64,000 nt of DNA from Gari tellinella (lineage: Eukaryota; Mollusca; Bivalvia; Cardiida; Psammobiidae). The stretch lies in the NCBI GenBank assembly GCA_922989275.2, contig OV277874.1, forward strand, positions 22,742,154 through 22,806,153. Reading direction: 5' to 3'. The notes below the pieces were generated by a model. It searched no databases, was not told the origin of the DNA, and saw only the letters and a program-made list of their open reading frames with translations. The position numbers and the translations under genes were made by a program. Position 1 is the stretch's first letter, and every line of letters begins with the position of its first letter. This document shows, in pieces, positions 20,601 to 31,595 of the stretch.

Positions 20601-21289
20601 GACACTTTAAAAAATCAATATCAATGCCACAAAATTGCATCACTGACCCAAGTGTAGTGTCCATCGTCACTCTAGAACAGTTCCTGATCCTAGCCTATAA
20701 CTTTCATGCGCGTGAATTACGACTAACTGACGAAAAAAAATAAAATGACTATTTTTTTAACGCTCGATAGATAAACACGTCTTATGTATTCGCAAGGGAT
20801 AGATCTATCTTATAGCATAGTGGAAGAGTAAAATGTTGTCCTCTCTTTAGAGATTTTCTTAAACCCTTTTCGTGATGTTTTAAGCAATAATGCATCTATT
20901 TTAACTCTGTTTCACAGAATCAGGATGTATTCGAGGAAAATAGAAAATGTCTGTCATCGGAGACGACATTATTCTTCCCCAGTTAAATGAACCAAAAGGA
21001 CATCACAATGCTCTTAAATGAAACAAATACCATTTTTGAAAATGATGACGGATCGTTGCCATCTGAGTGGCAAATAGTTTCACCCCTGGCGAAACGTCAG
21101 AAAACCTGACGTTTGATCGGGCTCAAAAACGGTTTGCCTAGCCTTTAGCAAGAACTAATATACGTTTGATTTTAGGGATGAAAGGTACAGTTCCGTATTA
21201 TATCGTTTTTGTCCGATACTTTAAACATAGATAAATACAATTTATGCATGTAGCCATATCATATACTGTGCTACCTGTCTAAAACAGCT
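20601..21289. other. Mostly unassigned, with a family A relic
   Basis: A decayed family A copy occupies about 20950-21130 (CGGAGACGACATTATTCTTC; palindrome remnant GTTTCACCCCTGGCGAAACG to GTTTGATCGGGCTC). The rest has no recognisable feature. Confidence 0.45.
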
Positions 21290-21632
21290 CTCAATGGGAG
21301 ACAAAGATTGCGTGTGTTGTTCGGAAGATGTTGATATAGGGATGGGGAAATAAGATTTGGCTTACATTTGCAAACAACTTGAATCCAGCGGCGTCTGTTC
21401 TTGATTCAAGCTGGATGTCACTCGCCATTATATTTCTTCTGTCAAAATGTCCGCTAACATGTAACTTTGAGAAAACCAACAGAGGATTTATTTAAGCAGA
21501 CGGTAGTTAATCCATGAAAATGTTGGACATAAATGTCTTGATTAGGGAATAGCGGCATTGGTCGTTGTTAGGAGGGATTCGTTGTTGAGAGGGTCGTTGT
21601 AGGGAAGGAGCGCTGTATTTGGTAGTATCGGA
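21290..21632 (-). mobile_element. Family C element
   Basis: Left CTCAATGGGAGACAAAGATT and TGTTGTTCGGAAG, partial palindrome near 21365-21415, then AGCAGACGGTAG and right end GTCGTTGTAGGGAAGGAGCG then CTGTA. The left terminal TA is decayed. Confidence 0.65.
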
Positions 21633-21661
21633 ACGTGTTCAAGGGAAATAAGAGCTGTGTT

Positions 21662-21826
21662 CTGTTATTGGAGAAGACATAACCGTTATGATATTAGGAG
21701 TGATTAATGAACACATGAGAGCACAGTGGGGAAACATTTCACAGTGTGATAAATGCAGCTATCAGTCCACACGATTAGAGTATCAATTGGGTGAAGAGGT
21801 GATATATTAACCGACGATAATGTCTG
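21662..21826 (+). repeat. Direct repeat, right copy, flanking the LINE
   Basis: Diverged second copy of 17285-17455: TATTGGAGAAGACATAACCG, ATTTCACAGTGTGATAAATG, CAGCTATCAGTCC and ATTAACCGACGA in the same order and orientation, about 4.4 kb away. Confidence 0.75.
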
Positions 21827-22011
21827 GTCTAAGGCCTATCACATGTTTTGCCCATTTAAGTAGAAGTTCCTAATAAAGCGTCTGGAGAGACACAGCAGAA
21901 AGCTCATGTACACGTACATTCGGCTTCGGTCGGCTTATGTTGTCTTAAATATCCAGCAACTAGAAACAGTTTAGAACATTTCGTTTCACTGTACTTTTAG
22001 CTAGTTTAAAG

Positions 22012-22193
22012 TACAGTCGAACTTCGATATATCGAACTTGGTCAAGTCGTACATACCCCTATTTCAAAGTTAAAACCTGGCTAAGCCAGGTTTTAACTTT
22101 GAAATACGGATATGTTCGACTAAACCGAACATAAAATAATGAAGTTAATGTGTCGACATATCCGATAGTTCGAGATATCGAAGTTCGACTGTA
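22012..22193. mobile_element. Family M MITE, TA type, ends CAGTCGAACTTCGATAT
   Basis: 182 bp. Inverted ends TACAGTCGAACTTCGATATA and its complement. Central perfect palindrome CAAAGTTAAAACCTGGCT / AGCCAGGTTTTAACTTTG at about 22056-22101. It is a nested foldback like families A-E, but the core does not share their layout. Confidence 0.88.
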
Positions 22194-22439
22194 TAAGCAA
22201 TAAATTGTATTCCATGTCTCCCGATTTTACTTAATGTGGCACATGTTAATTGAAGAGTCTTGGGAATAAATAACGAAATAGGATTTCGAAATTCAGAGTA
22301 AATAACTATACACGCACGCAAGATTCTACGACATTTCCTCATTACATTCGCGTTCTGTGAAGAGTGATACATGGATTCCATGATGGGAACATAGCTTGTC
22401 GTTTTTATCCTTTCCCCAAGTGAATTAGAATATTTAACT

Positions 22440-23990
22440 ATATTGTTATTGGTTTTAAAATAAAGTTTTCCCTCCCTACAAAGATCCTCCAATCAACGAC
22501 TATTTCCGCAGTTTCTTACCATGGCAGTTATGTCCAAACTTTTCTCGACTGCAATATATTCTGTTTAAAATCTTATCGTCTGCTGTTTTTTCTCAAAGTT
22601 ATATTTAGGCGGACATTTTGATAGATTAAATATAATGACGAGTGACGAGTGGCAAACAGCTTGATCTTGATTTAAGTTGTTTGCAGATAAATTCTTAATG
22701 TTCCCTCTCTATAACAACTCTTTCCGAACAATACACACAATTTGTGTCTCCCATTGAATGTCGTTGTAGAGAAGGCGAACTGTTTATCGTAATCGGATTT
22801 AAAATAACAGTAGAATCTCGATTACCTAGTTTTAAAATTTATATACAAAGTTCCCTCGCTACAATGGCGAATTGAACAACGATTCTCTCCTTACAATAAC
22901 GTTTGCCGCTAACGCTTTCACTGCTGCTTTATCGCCTGTTTAAAATAGTCGTCTGCTTTTCCCTCAAAGTTAAATGTAAGCGGACATTTTGATAGAATAA
23001 ATATAATGACGAGTGACAAACAGCTTGATTACGCGGCGTCTGATCTGAATTCAAACTGTTTGTAAATGTAAAACACGTCCTAATTGTCTCTCCCTATAAC
23101 GAGTTACATATAAGCGGATATTTTGATAAAATGAATATAATAACGAATGACAGACAGCTTGAATCCAGACCATACGCCGGGTAATCCTCTTCCTATAACG
23201 ACTCCCTCCGGACAACAAACACAATGTGTGTCTCCCATTCGGTAGAGTGGGAGCGTTGTATATATAGTAATAGTAATCGGTTTTAAAATAAAAGTAGTTT
23301 TTAAAGGTATATACGGTGCTCCATCCCTACAACCGCCCTTCGAACAACGATTCCCTCCTTCCAACAGTACTTACCGCTTAAGCGTTCAAAGCTGCATTAT
23401 CGTCTGTTTAAAACTGTCGTCTGCTGTTTTTTTCTTTAAGTTACATATAAGCGGTCATTTTGACAAACTAAATACAATGACGAGTGACAAAAAGCTTGAA
23501 TCCAGACCAGACGCCGCGTTACGCGGCATCTGTTCTGCATTTCAGCTGTTTGCAAAACAAAGATCATTTCCTTCCATATAACGACTCCCTCCGAACAACG
23601 AACACAATTTATGTATCCTACTGGGTGTCGTTACAGAGAGGAAGTGTTGTATACTGTACTCGGTTTTAAAATAACAGTAGCATCTCGACAACCTAGTTTT
23701 AAAATTTATATACGGTGCTCCCTCCCTACACCCGCCTCAGAACAACGATTCCCTTTTTACAAACAACGCTTGCCGCTAAAGCTTTCACTGTTGCATTATC
23801 GCCTGCTTAAAATAGTCGTCTGCTGAATTTTCTAAATGTTAGGTATTGAACAATTTTAAGACGATTGACAAACAGTTTGAAGCCAGAACAAACGCAACGT
23901 TACGCCGCGTCTGACTTGGTTTCAATTGTTTTGCAAATGCAACTAAATCCATACTCAGAAGTCTAATGGTATTAAATGTTCCCTCCCTAT
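22440..23990 (+). repeat. Tandem array of family C elements with a shared spacer
   Basis: At least four units begin with CCCTCCCTACA-type ends near 22470, 22853, 23320 and 23720. Between them a spacer recurs: CGGTTTTAAAATAACAGTAG, ACCTAGTTTTAAAATTTATA and TACGGTGCTCCCTCC. Each unit has a palindrome remnant with CAGCTTGAAT...GACGCCGCGT. The second unit has an internal partial duplication (23085-23260). The shared spacer shows tandem duplication rather than independent insertions. Confidence 0.8.
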
Positions 23991-24200
23991 AATACTAATA
24001 TTAATTCTATTATATTAAAAAATATTATTATATTATTAGGACCCCCAAACATGTTTTCTCCTCTATACTAAGACACCGTTTATGTATCAAGTAATTTACA
24101 CAAATGTCGTAAGACGCCTATGTTAAGTGGTAATTTTGACTACAATACATGCGAGTAAAATAGGATAATTGTGATAATATAAACATTCACTTACATGAAC

Positions 24201-24509
24201 ATCAAACTAACAACAGGGGGGCCTCCGTGGCCTAGTGGTATAGTCACTGTGACTTACATCACTAAGCTCCTCACCGCTGTGAGTTCGAATCCCAGTAGGG
24301 TCGTTCGGATTTTTCATGTGGGGAAGCCTTCCAGCTGGCTTGCGGAAGGTCGGTGGTTCTACCCAGTTGCCGATTTGTGCCTGAAACAGTGTATAAAGGG
24401 CTTCTGGGGTCTTCCTCCACCTATGATTAGCTGGACGTCGTGATATGACTGATATACTGTTGAAAGCGACGTAAAATCAAAACAAATCAAATCAAATCAA
24501 ACTAACAAC
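24201..24509 (+). mobile_element. tRNA-derived SINE with 14-bp target duplications
   Basis: The body (24215-24495) starts with a tRNA-like head: GGCCTCCGTGGCCTAGTGG (A box) and GTTCGAATCCCAG (B box). The middle region reads TTCCAGCTGGCTTGCGGAAG, GTCGGTGGTTCTACCCAG and GGGGTCTTCCTCCACC, a block widespread in bivalve SINEs, and the 3' tail is (AAATC)n. ATCAAACTAACAAC flanks it at 24201-24214 and 24496-24509 with no mismatch, so insertion was recent. Such SINEs are transcribed by RNA polymerase III and moved by a partner LINE. Confidence 0.93.
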
Positions 24510-24603
24510 CGTTTTACTCTTTATTTCATTCAAGGTAGCATCTGAAGTCATTTGTTCCGAGTGGATTCTTCCATGCTTATATGTAGTCGATTTGTTAAAA
24601 AAA

Positions 24604-24740
24604 AGGACGTCAAACAGTTTGGAGCCTGATCAGACATCGGGTTACCCGGTGGCTGAACAGGTTCTATACTGTTTGTAATGGGTGTAAGATGGTAGCACGA
24701 ACACGATTATTGGGAATGAATAACGTCTTTATTAGTGTTT
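24604..24740. mobile_element. Family A relic
   Basis: Palindrome CAAACAGTTTGGAGCCTGAT then CAGACATCGGGTTACCCGG, partly degraded on the right, followed by CACGATTATTGGGAATGAAT. Ends missing. Confidence 0.6.
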
Positions 24741-24867
24741 TCTTCTGACCTGTCAGAGTTATTTTTAGATTGGAACATTCTAAAATTTTGAAAGGGATGA
24801 TCACCGTACTCGCTGATTTCCGTACGGTCAGCCAGGGATACGAAAAGCTGTATTTATTGTGTGTAAT

Positions 24868-25045
24868 GTACAGAAGAGAAGACATTATTATTTCCCGAAT
24901 AAACGCAAACACACTGCACTAAACTGTAGAAAATGAATTTTATCTTTTTAATCTGGGTTACTCGGCGTCTGATCTGGCTTCAACCTGTTTGCGATTTATA
25001 TAATAGTTTTTAGCATGAACACGTTTATTGAGAATGAATAACATA
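24868..25045 (+). mobile_element. Family A relic
   Basis: GTACAGAAGAGAAGACATTA left end, ACGCAAACACACTGCACTAA arm, half palindrome (ACTCGGCGTCTGATCTGGCT), then ACACGTTTATTGAGAATGAA. Left palindrome arm deleted. Confidence 0.6.
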
Positions 25046-25615
25046 TCAGTAAGATTAGCGCAGCTGTCTCGTGCTGCACGAGGATTGTGCTTATCTCAAG
25101 TTGGAAAGTGTACGATTATTTTTTTTACCTTGATTACCTATTTACCATTATTAACTATTCTGTTCTAAAAATAACTCGGACAGTTCTGAAAAATCGGACA
25201 ATACCACTGTATCACTATTTACAATGAACATTGATGCTTTGATCACAAGCAATATTGTTTGGAAATATTACAATTAATCTCCCAGCTATGAGGCTATCAA
25301 TGCAGTAGAGAATTCAAGAAACAAATTTATCTGTATTGCTACAAGATATGACACAATTGTGTAACATTTGACGACAACAAGCAATATCATTGGGAGGATA
25401 TATGATAATAGGGAACAACAAAGCCGAGAGCCACCATCGTTTAATAAAAACAGTTGTCAATCCATGTGATATTGATATCGAATTTTAGCGTATGTGATAT
25501 ATCAACCAAGCTGAATGATATTCTGAAATTTAATGATGGAAATCTTAATATTTCTACAACCGATTGAATAACTAATAAGGCGGCTATTTCAATCTTGACA
25601 GTGCTGCCTGTTTAC

Positions 25616-25830
25616 CACAACTCCCGTTTGGAGATAAACAGTGTATGTGTTGTTCGGAGGGAGTTGTAATAGGGAGGGGGAAAAAATTGGTTTATATTAA
25701 ACATTTTGCAAACAGCTTTGATACAGATCAGACGCCGCGTCAGATTAAGATTCTAGCTGTTTCTCTCTCGTAATTTTATTTTTTCTATCACAATGTCAAG
25801 AAATATGTAACTTTGAGATAAAAACAGACA
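25616..25830 (-). mobile_element. Family C element, partial
   Basis: CAACTCCCGTTTGGAGATAA, TGTTGTTCGGAGGGAGTTG, palindrome with apex loss (CAGACGCCGCGTCAGATTAA) and AACTTTGAGATAAAAACAGA. Right terminus absent. Flanked by diverged direct repeats (ACCGATTGAATAAC / GCCGATTGAATAAC near 25558 and 26584). Confidence 0.6.
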
Positions 25831-25868
25831 AGTATGCCACAGTGAACAAAAAACCTTGAATAACAGGT

Positions 25869-26190
25869 GCAATACTCCCTCCCTACAACGTCCCTCCCAG
25901 CAACGTATCCCTCCTGACAACGACCCTTGCCACAGTTCCCTAAACAGGACAACTCTGTCTTACACGTTTACTCCTCCAATATCGTTTAAAAATTGTGGTC
26001 TGCTGTGTTTCTCAAAGTTACAGAATTTACATTTTGACAAAAACACCTAAATGGCGGTACTCGGCGTCTGATCTGGATTCAAGCTGTTTGCAATTGTACG
26101 CCAATTGCCCTCGCTATAACGACTCCCTCTGAACAACGCACACAATTTTGTCTCCCAATGGATGTCGTAGTAGAGAGGGAGCATCGTATG
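25869..26190 (+). mobile_element. Family C element
   Basis: ACTCCCTCCCTACAACG left end, CGACCCTTGCCACAGTTCCC, half palindrome (ACTCGGCGTCTGATCTGGAT), and right GTCGTAGTAGAGAGGGAGCA. Confidence 0.7.
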
Positions 26191-26742
26191 TCATTTTATT
26201 GCATCTGAGAGGCACCTAGTTTAGAGCGTAATAAGACGATCTCTCCAAACCGAATTCCTTATAACCATGACCCTTATTTATTATATGCATGAGCATTGAT
26301 TGTTTTATTCAAAAATGCTTGATTTTGATATTAACGCATATCCCCTAGATGAGACATAAGTTTATTGTTATGGTACGAGCTACGACAAGATTCAATAGCA
26401 TTCTGCTTTGATAAAAAATGTATGCGTGGTGATAAATGACAATGCTGAATAACATGACACTACAACCGGCATCGTTTGCTAAAAATAGTTCACAACTGAT
26501 GTGCTTATGGTATAAAGTTTTGGAAAATTTGTGTATCAGCTATTTGATTGATGCTCTAAAATGTAATATCTTGACATTGCTAGAGCCGATTGAATAACAA
26601 ATGAGGTATTTATTCTATTGCACAGTTTTTCGTTTTGTCGCACGGGTTTTTCTTTTCGTTTTTATGAAGTGGGGAATAGATGAGAAACGACGTTTAGCAT
26701 GAAATACTAGCCAGGAATCAATTTTAAATGGAACAGACATTA
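26191..26742. other. No recognisable feature apart from a diverged direct repeat
   Basis: Around 26440-26630 the order CATCGTTTGCTAAAAATAG, GCCGATTGAATAAC mirrors 25430-25590 on the other side of the two C elements; otherwise unassigned AT-rich DNA. Confidence 0.4.
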
Positions 26743-26880
26743 TACAGTGAATCCTCTCTTAACCCGACATGTGTTGGGGCAACAACACATATGGTTTAGA
26801 GGGATTTCTAGTTTAGAGGGTTTTAATGCATTACCAAATTAGCTTGTTTCTAGTATGGGATATAGATGTCCACTTAATGT
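26743..26880 (+). mobile_element. Family F, left half
   Basis: TACAGTGAATCCTCTCTTAA, CGACATGTGTTGGGGCAACA and GGTTTAGAGGGATTTC match the copy at 7930. The right half is missing; a family D copy lies next to it, the same pairing as at 7930-8302. Confidence 0.65.
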
Positions 26881-26890
26881 TGGTTGACGG

Positions 26891-27143
26891 TTAACCCTTT
26901 ACCTTATAGAAGCGACTTTTAGCACGTTCATTTTATTCATCCGCTGAAGAAAATAGTTCCAAATTATACCGTTATGAATATGTGTCATATTTAATACTTT
27001 CCTTATTCTAGTAGTTAATAGCTTAAAGCAGGCTGAAAGTAAAGCAGAATGCGCCTAAGGGCGCATTCTGCTTCACTTTCAACCTACTTTAAGTAGTCAC
27101 ATATCCTCAGTACTAGAAACAATGCTATCAGGTAAAGGGTTAA
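26891..27143 (+). mobile_element. Family D hairpin MITE, intact
   Basis: Reference orientation. TTAA at both ends, CCCTTTACCTTATAGAAGCG left end, TATCAGGTAAAGGG right end, palindrome at about 27022-27093 (AAAGCAGGCTGAAAGTAAAG then CAGAATGCGCC). Confidence 0.92.
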
Positions 27144-27474
27144 GCATACTGTGCCTTAAGATGTATTCTGCTTTGCTCTCAACCTGGACCTAATTGATTG
27201 CAATGTGAATAGGTGTTCTCTCGATGTTATAATCTAATTGCATCGGAATTAGTATTAAAACAACAATGTCTCTTTTAGAACATACAATTTGAAGGAACAG
27301 ATAAAAGCCAGCTTATAAGATAACAGTATGTATTTTGATCAAACAGTATGCTCCATTAATTATTCTATCGTCTTAAAGTCGGTTTAACAATAATCGACAA
27401 AATAAAAAAAAAAAGGATATATATATTTGTTTTAAAAAGCCTTTGTTGTAATCAAACTATATATATATATATAA
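27144..27474. other. Unassigned, ends in an (AT)n tract
   Basis: No ORF or element recognised. A short D-like fragment (CCTTAAGATGTATTCTGCTT) lies near 27152; the ATATATATATATAT tract near 27458-27473 belongs to the tail of the SINE-like element that follows. Confidence 0.45.
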
Positions 27475-27725
27475 AAAGTAATATACCAAGTTAAAGTCTA
27501 CTTTCAGTCCGAATGACCGCTCAGCCGACTGTACATATACTCCCCTGATCATTGAGCCATCTTGCCTATGAGCACTGCTAACATATGGCGCAGTCAAATG
27601 CAGCCGCAGTACCGACTTAGACCCTTCACAGGTACCCATTTTAACCCCTGGGTGGAGAGGAGCAATTCGCGGTACATGTCTTGCTCAAGGACATTCCTGT
27701 ACATCATCGGGGATTTAGAAAAAAA
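27475..27725 (-). mobile_element. SINE-like element (family N), minus copy
   Basis: Reverse-complement match to 39945-40195. On its own strand: GATGATGTACAGGAATGT, TTGAGCAAGACATGTACCGC, GAATTGCTCCTCTCCACCCA, AAAATGGGTACCTG, GGCTGAGCGGTCATTCGGAC, then TATTACTTTTT and an (AT)n tail. The GAGCAAG...AATTGCTCC...TGGGTACC blocks resemble conserved central parts of some metazoan SINEs (from memory, unverified). Confidence 0.6.
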
Positions 27726-28130
27726 AACAAGTAGTTAAATTCCTTACCTTAGTTTAGAAATAAGTTATTTCAAAATAACGCCAAAATGGCACTTTCGCAC
27801 CAAAGTGTCAAAGTTTATGACGTTTAATGTTTACAATGGAACGTTATTTTGCTGTGTTGTAATATTTAGTTATGTGGTGATGGCTATTCCTTTCAGTGGA
27901 CACAATAATCGTGTAAACACCCTCTAAGAAGGATTCAAATATGTGCATACTAGTATAGTTTTCATTATATTTTTTTTAAATTACAGCAAATATAATGTAA
28001 TTCATGTATTTGACTATCATCTTGCGTCTTTGCTTTCGCGTGGACATTGAAATGATTCAGTTTAATTCTAAAATACAGTCGGTAAATGTGGAGCAGTGCC
28101 TGATTAATTTCTGAATTCAGTAGTTTTCAC
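27726..28130. other. No recognisable feature
   Basis: AT-rich, no ORF, no terminal repeats noticed. Confidence 0.45.
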
Positions 28131-28381
28131 TTAACTCTTTCCTCCCTGAAACTTTAAATGGACAATTCCAGTTTCCATTTTAGTCTAGTCCATTTCTGAC
28201 TTTTAAGGGTTGTTTTTGTTATTGTTTGGCATTGTGACAAACAGTGAAGACCCTGATCAGAGGGCTCCTTTCGGAGCCCTCTGATCTGGGTCTTCACTGT
28301 TTGCATAGGACATGTTTACTATTCACATGTACATTGTTTGAAAAGGACGCCTATATGCGGGACTAGGGTTCAAAGAGTTAA
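28131..28381 (-). mobile_element. Family E hairpin MITE (TTAA type), intact
   Basis: Family E definition: about 250 bp, TTAA ends, CCCTTTGAACCCTAGTCC at one end and CTTTCCTCCCTGAAACTT at the other, palindrome with arms CAAACAGTGAAGACCCTGAT and CAGAGGGCTCC. Here the palindrome is at about 28239-28304, apex CCTTTCGG, with one arm mismatch. Confidence 0.9.
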
Positions 28382-28637
28382 GCAATATTACCCTGTTTCC
28401 CGATATTGCATGAAAGACTGAGAATCACTTGCTGACCAATTTCTGTCAATTGATTCTTTCATTGCACTCGGTCCTTTCAGAATGTGTATTAATCAAACTG
28501 TGGCAATGAAATAAGCACAGCAGATATGTCGTCATATAAAATGCATGTGCCATACACTTAGTACAATTACAGATGTAAAAATTAGTCCAAATAAACCAAA
28601 TTGAACATAAATGCCATGCAACGAGGTATATCGGTAT

Positions 28638-28848
28638 TCAATGACGTCATAAAGCGCATTTAAAAACAGTTTTGATCCTGACCAGATAAGGATCAAATTT
28701 GATTGCCATTTGTTGTCAAAATGCATCAGTAAAACTGCTTTAAAACTTATTTTAAAAATATATTGCAGACAACATTATTGAAGCAGACGACAATATGGCG
28801 GTAAAGGGGTAAAATCCTCACGATAAATTTGATCATGAAAGGGTTGAA
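28638..28848 (+). mobile_element. Family B relic with collapsed palindrome
   Basis: AATGACGTCATAAAGCGC left part, AAACAGTTTTGATCCTGACC joined to AGATAAGGATCAAATTTGAT, then GAAGCAGACGACAATATGGC and TCATGAAAGGGTT. Apex lost. Confidence 0.65.
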
Positions 28849-29279
28849 ACATGTATTTCTTTTCAGAGAGATTATGTCTGCTCTAAACTGTGTGCAAACA
28901 AATTGATGACAAAGTGGAGTTCTGCTTTAACTCTTTTAACACTAAATAACTATTGTGTTATTATGTTACCTTGTGGATCATTTTAGTTAAAAGTTATAAA
29001 ATTATGAAAGAGTCCACTGGGGATTAAGAGCGGTTTAGTACAAACTGCTTTAAATTATCAAACGGTGTAGGTCTGATCAAAGGGCTCCTATCGAGTTGGC
29101 ATGACATTGACCTAAATGTAAATATGTAATGCTTTAAATGTTCTACATCTCGGTCTACCAGGTTTTACTTACTAGACTGATAAGATACTTAATCAGTCGT
29201 TGACGATCCTGGGTTCATCGATATAAATAACACTCGACTTTAGCTTAAGTATCACATAACTTTGACTTAGGATATGTTA

Positions 29280-29472
29280 ATCCTTCCACTGCCTTACCCC
29301 GAGTACACTAGTAATTTCAAAACAGTTTGAAAGCGGCGTCTGATCAGGATACAAACTGGTTTACAGTCATTTCAATATTCTATAAGTCAAAATAACTAAA
29401 TATTTAATTTTAGAAATAAAAGTAGACGACAATTGTTTAAATTTGACGACGTCAGAGCAGCGAATGTGTTAA
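29280..29472 (+). mobile_element. Family B subfamily (B'), degraded
   Basis: CACTGCCTTACCCCGAGTAC left part and AGTAGACGACAATTGTTTAA then ATTTGACGACGTCAGAGCAG on the right match the copy at 63518. Only the right palindrome arm is well kept (AGCGGCGTCTGATCAGGAT). Confidence 0.6.
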
Positions 29473-29542
29473 GATTCTATTGTCAAGTATGTAAAAATTG
29501 AAATAGTATTGTGCAAGCTTGGACAAGATAATGCATACGATA

Positions 29543-29773
29543 TACAGTGAAGAAGACGTTTCATCTACCTGTTTCAACGCAAACGCAAATTACGTATATG
29601 TTAAGTATCACGTTCGGTGTTATATTTTTTTATATCTAAGTAGCAAAGAGCTTTGAGCCAAATCAGACGATGGGGTACCAAGCGTCTAATTTGGCTCCAA
29701 ACTGGTTGCAATGAAAATAATAGTTTTATTGCAAACGCGTTTTTTTGGAAAGAATAATGTCTTATCAACTGTA
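29543..29773 (+). mobile_element. Family A, older copy
   Basis: TACAGTGAAGAAGACG and TTATCAACTGTA ends, palindrome remnant at about 29645-29710 (AATCAGACGATGGGGTACCA). Confidence 0.7.
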
Positions 29774-30137
29774 TTGGCAAGGAAGTGGTTGTTTTGTATT
29801 TTACCGCTATTCGTCTGAGATTAGTGCAGCCCTCGATCTCCACAAGCACACTTCCTTTGCAAAAGTTAAAGACACTATCTTCATATATTTTGTCTCTCAT
29901 TTCGAAAATCTAATATAGACGACATAGGCGTTCACCGAATTTTAGTATGACAGGCCTTTCAGACAGATTTCTATTAACATCTGAACTGTCTTATAGTTCA
30001 GCTGAAATGCGTCCTAGATGAGTGACAATTATTCATGCAGACATTGAATTTAAGATTGGAAAACTTCAGCCGCGAATAAGTGAATAACGTACCGGCTAGA
30101 CTTCTCAAGACTTTCTATGTGTTCCTTTATTTGCTAG

Positions 30138-30498
30138 TACAGTGTTACCTCCCTAAAACGGCCCTCCGATACGAGCAAAGTCTCCCTCTTTACAACGACC
30201 CTTGTCGCTTTTCCCCAAACAATACAGTTATATGTCTAATACTTTCCCTTTTGCAAAATCGTCTGCTTAAAACTGTCGTCTGCTGTTTTTTCAAAAGTCA
30301 CACATTGGACATTTGGACAGAAAAAGAACAAAATGACGAGTGACAAACAGCTTGAATCCAGATCAGACGCCGCGTACCTGATTTGGATTCAAGCTGTTTG
30401 CTATTGAAAGCCAAATTCCCTCCCTATAACGACTCCTTCCGAACATGGCACACACATTTGTGTCCCACTGGATGTCGTTGTAGAGAGGGAGCGCTGTA
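30138..30498 (+). mobile_element. Family C hairpin element
   Basis: TACAGTGTTACCTCCC left, CGACCCTTGTCGCTTTTCCC, GTCTGCTTAAAACTGTCGTC, palindrome CAGCTTGAATCCAGATCAGA / TTGGATTCAAGCTG (about 30345-30402, right apex shortened), TCGTTGTAGAGAGGGAGCGC right end. Confidence 0.85.
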
Positions 30499-30725
30499 TT
30501 TGTACGATTTTGAATTTCTTCTGGATTACGCGTCATGAATATTTCGCGTAATGCGATTTTGTATTAATTCGCGACATCATGCAATATTTCTTGCAGGTGG
30601 TAGCTTAAAGCAGGCTGAAAATAAAGCAGATTATGCCTTAAAGAGGCTCACAACGAATACAGTTTCCTTATTCGCGAATAAATCATATTCTCGCGAATAA
30701 AACCGGTTTTACAGTATTCAAAATT
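30499..30725. mobile_element. Mixed relics (family D core; TTTTACAGTA-ended element)
   Basis: TAGCTTAAAGCAGGCTGAAA is a family D fragment (30600-30640). ATTCGCGAATAAATC and CGCGAATAAAACCGGTTTTA then CAGTA look like one end of a TA element; ATTACGCG/CGCGTAAT near 30530-30560 is a short inverted pair. No complete element. Confidence 0.4.
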
Positions 30726-31232
30726 TGCCCCTTTACATATTTGTTAGCTGAAAATAACTGTATTTCACTTTGGCCAAGTGTAGCCAAATACCAAGTTAAC
30801 AATGTTCTGTATACATGTATAAACTATTTAGGTTTCACTTGAAAACAGTTTGTAACAAGATTTACAATCCGATGTCTAATAATAATCTAACTGTTTGCTA
30901 CTCAGAGCAAATTGAGGAGTTACAAGCGAATAATAGAATTAAAATTCGCAGAAAAAGTTAGCATAGTTTTTACAATTAGTGATATATTATTTATAGAAAT
31001 ACTTGCTTAAGCACACACATATGTACTGGTATCGGGAATGAATATTGTCTGTACAGTGTTGTATGGCCAACCAATCGTATTGGACTTTTAGCATCGCTGC
31101 TTTTGATTTATTATCCACTAGCAAGGCCAATAAAACTATTTGTTTGTATATATTGGAAATAGTTCCATTCATACCAGTCGATGAGTGTACTAGACTACTT
31201 CCGATATTGAACTCCAATGGAACAATGGGGAA

Positions 31233-31443
31233 TACAGTAAAACATCTCTATTACGGTCATTAAGAAAGTTAATTGAATGTATAAAAGACGTGTGACATCT
31301 TAAAGCAAAGTGAACGTAAAACAGAAAGCTCCCATAGGAGTTGTCTGAATAACGTTTACCTTGCTTTAAGTAGTTACATGTACATGTCTGAAACACAAGA
31401 TAATTAGCACAATATAGTGGTAGTAATAGAGAGTTTTTACTGT
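31233..31443. mobile_element. Family J MITE (TA type) with D/E-like core hairpin
   Basis: 211 bp. Ends TACAGTAAAACATCTCTATT and AATAGAGAGTTTTTACTGTA. Imperfect central hairpin: CTTAAAGCAAAGTGAACGTA, AAACAGAAAGCTCC, apex, then TTTACCTTGCTTTAAG. The CAN-N13-CAGA spacing equals that of families A-E. Confidence 0.75.
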
Positions 31444-31539
31444 ACTTTATTAATTCCCATTGCGACCACTTAAACGACATATGACAGCTTAAAAATTTCT
31501 AAGTACGACAGGGAGCCAGACTATGGTTGAATTTGCTCG

Positions 31540-31595
31540 AGAAGAAACAAGTTACCGCTCGGCAAAGCCTCGCGGTAATTGGTTTCTCCCCTCAC
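31540..31595. repeat. Hairpin with CTCGGCAAAGCCTCG apex
   Basis: GAGAAGAAACAAGTTACCG pairs imperfectly with CGGTAATTGGTTTCTC around the apex CTCGGCAAAGCCTCG. Confidence 0.7.

Noticed and set aside
22440..23990. CRISPR-like array in the regularly repeated C units
   Set aside because: Units are about 400 bp, the repeats are transposons, and the genome is eukaryotic; no cas genes.
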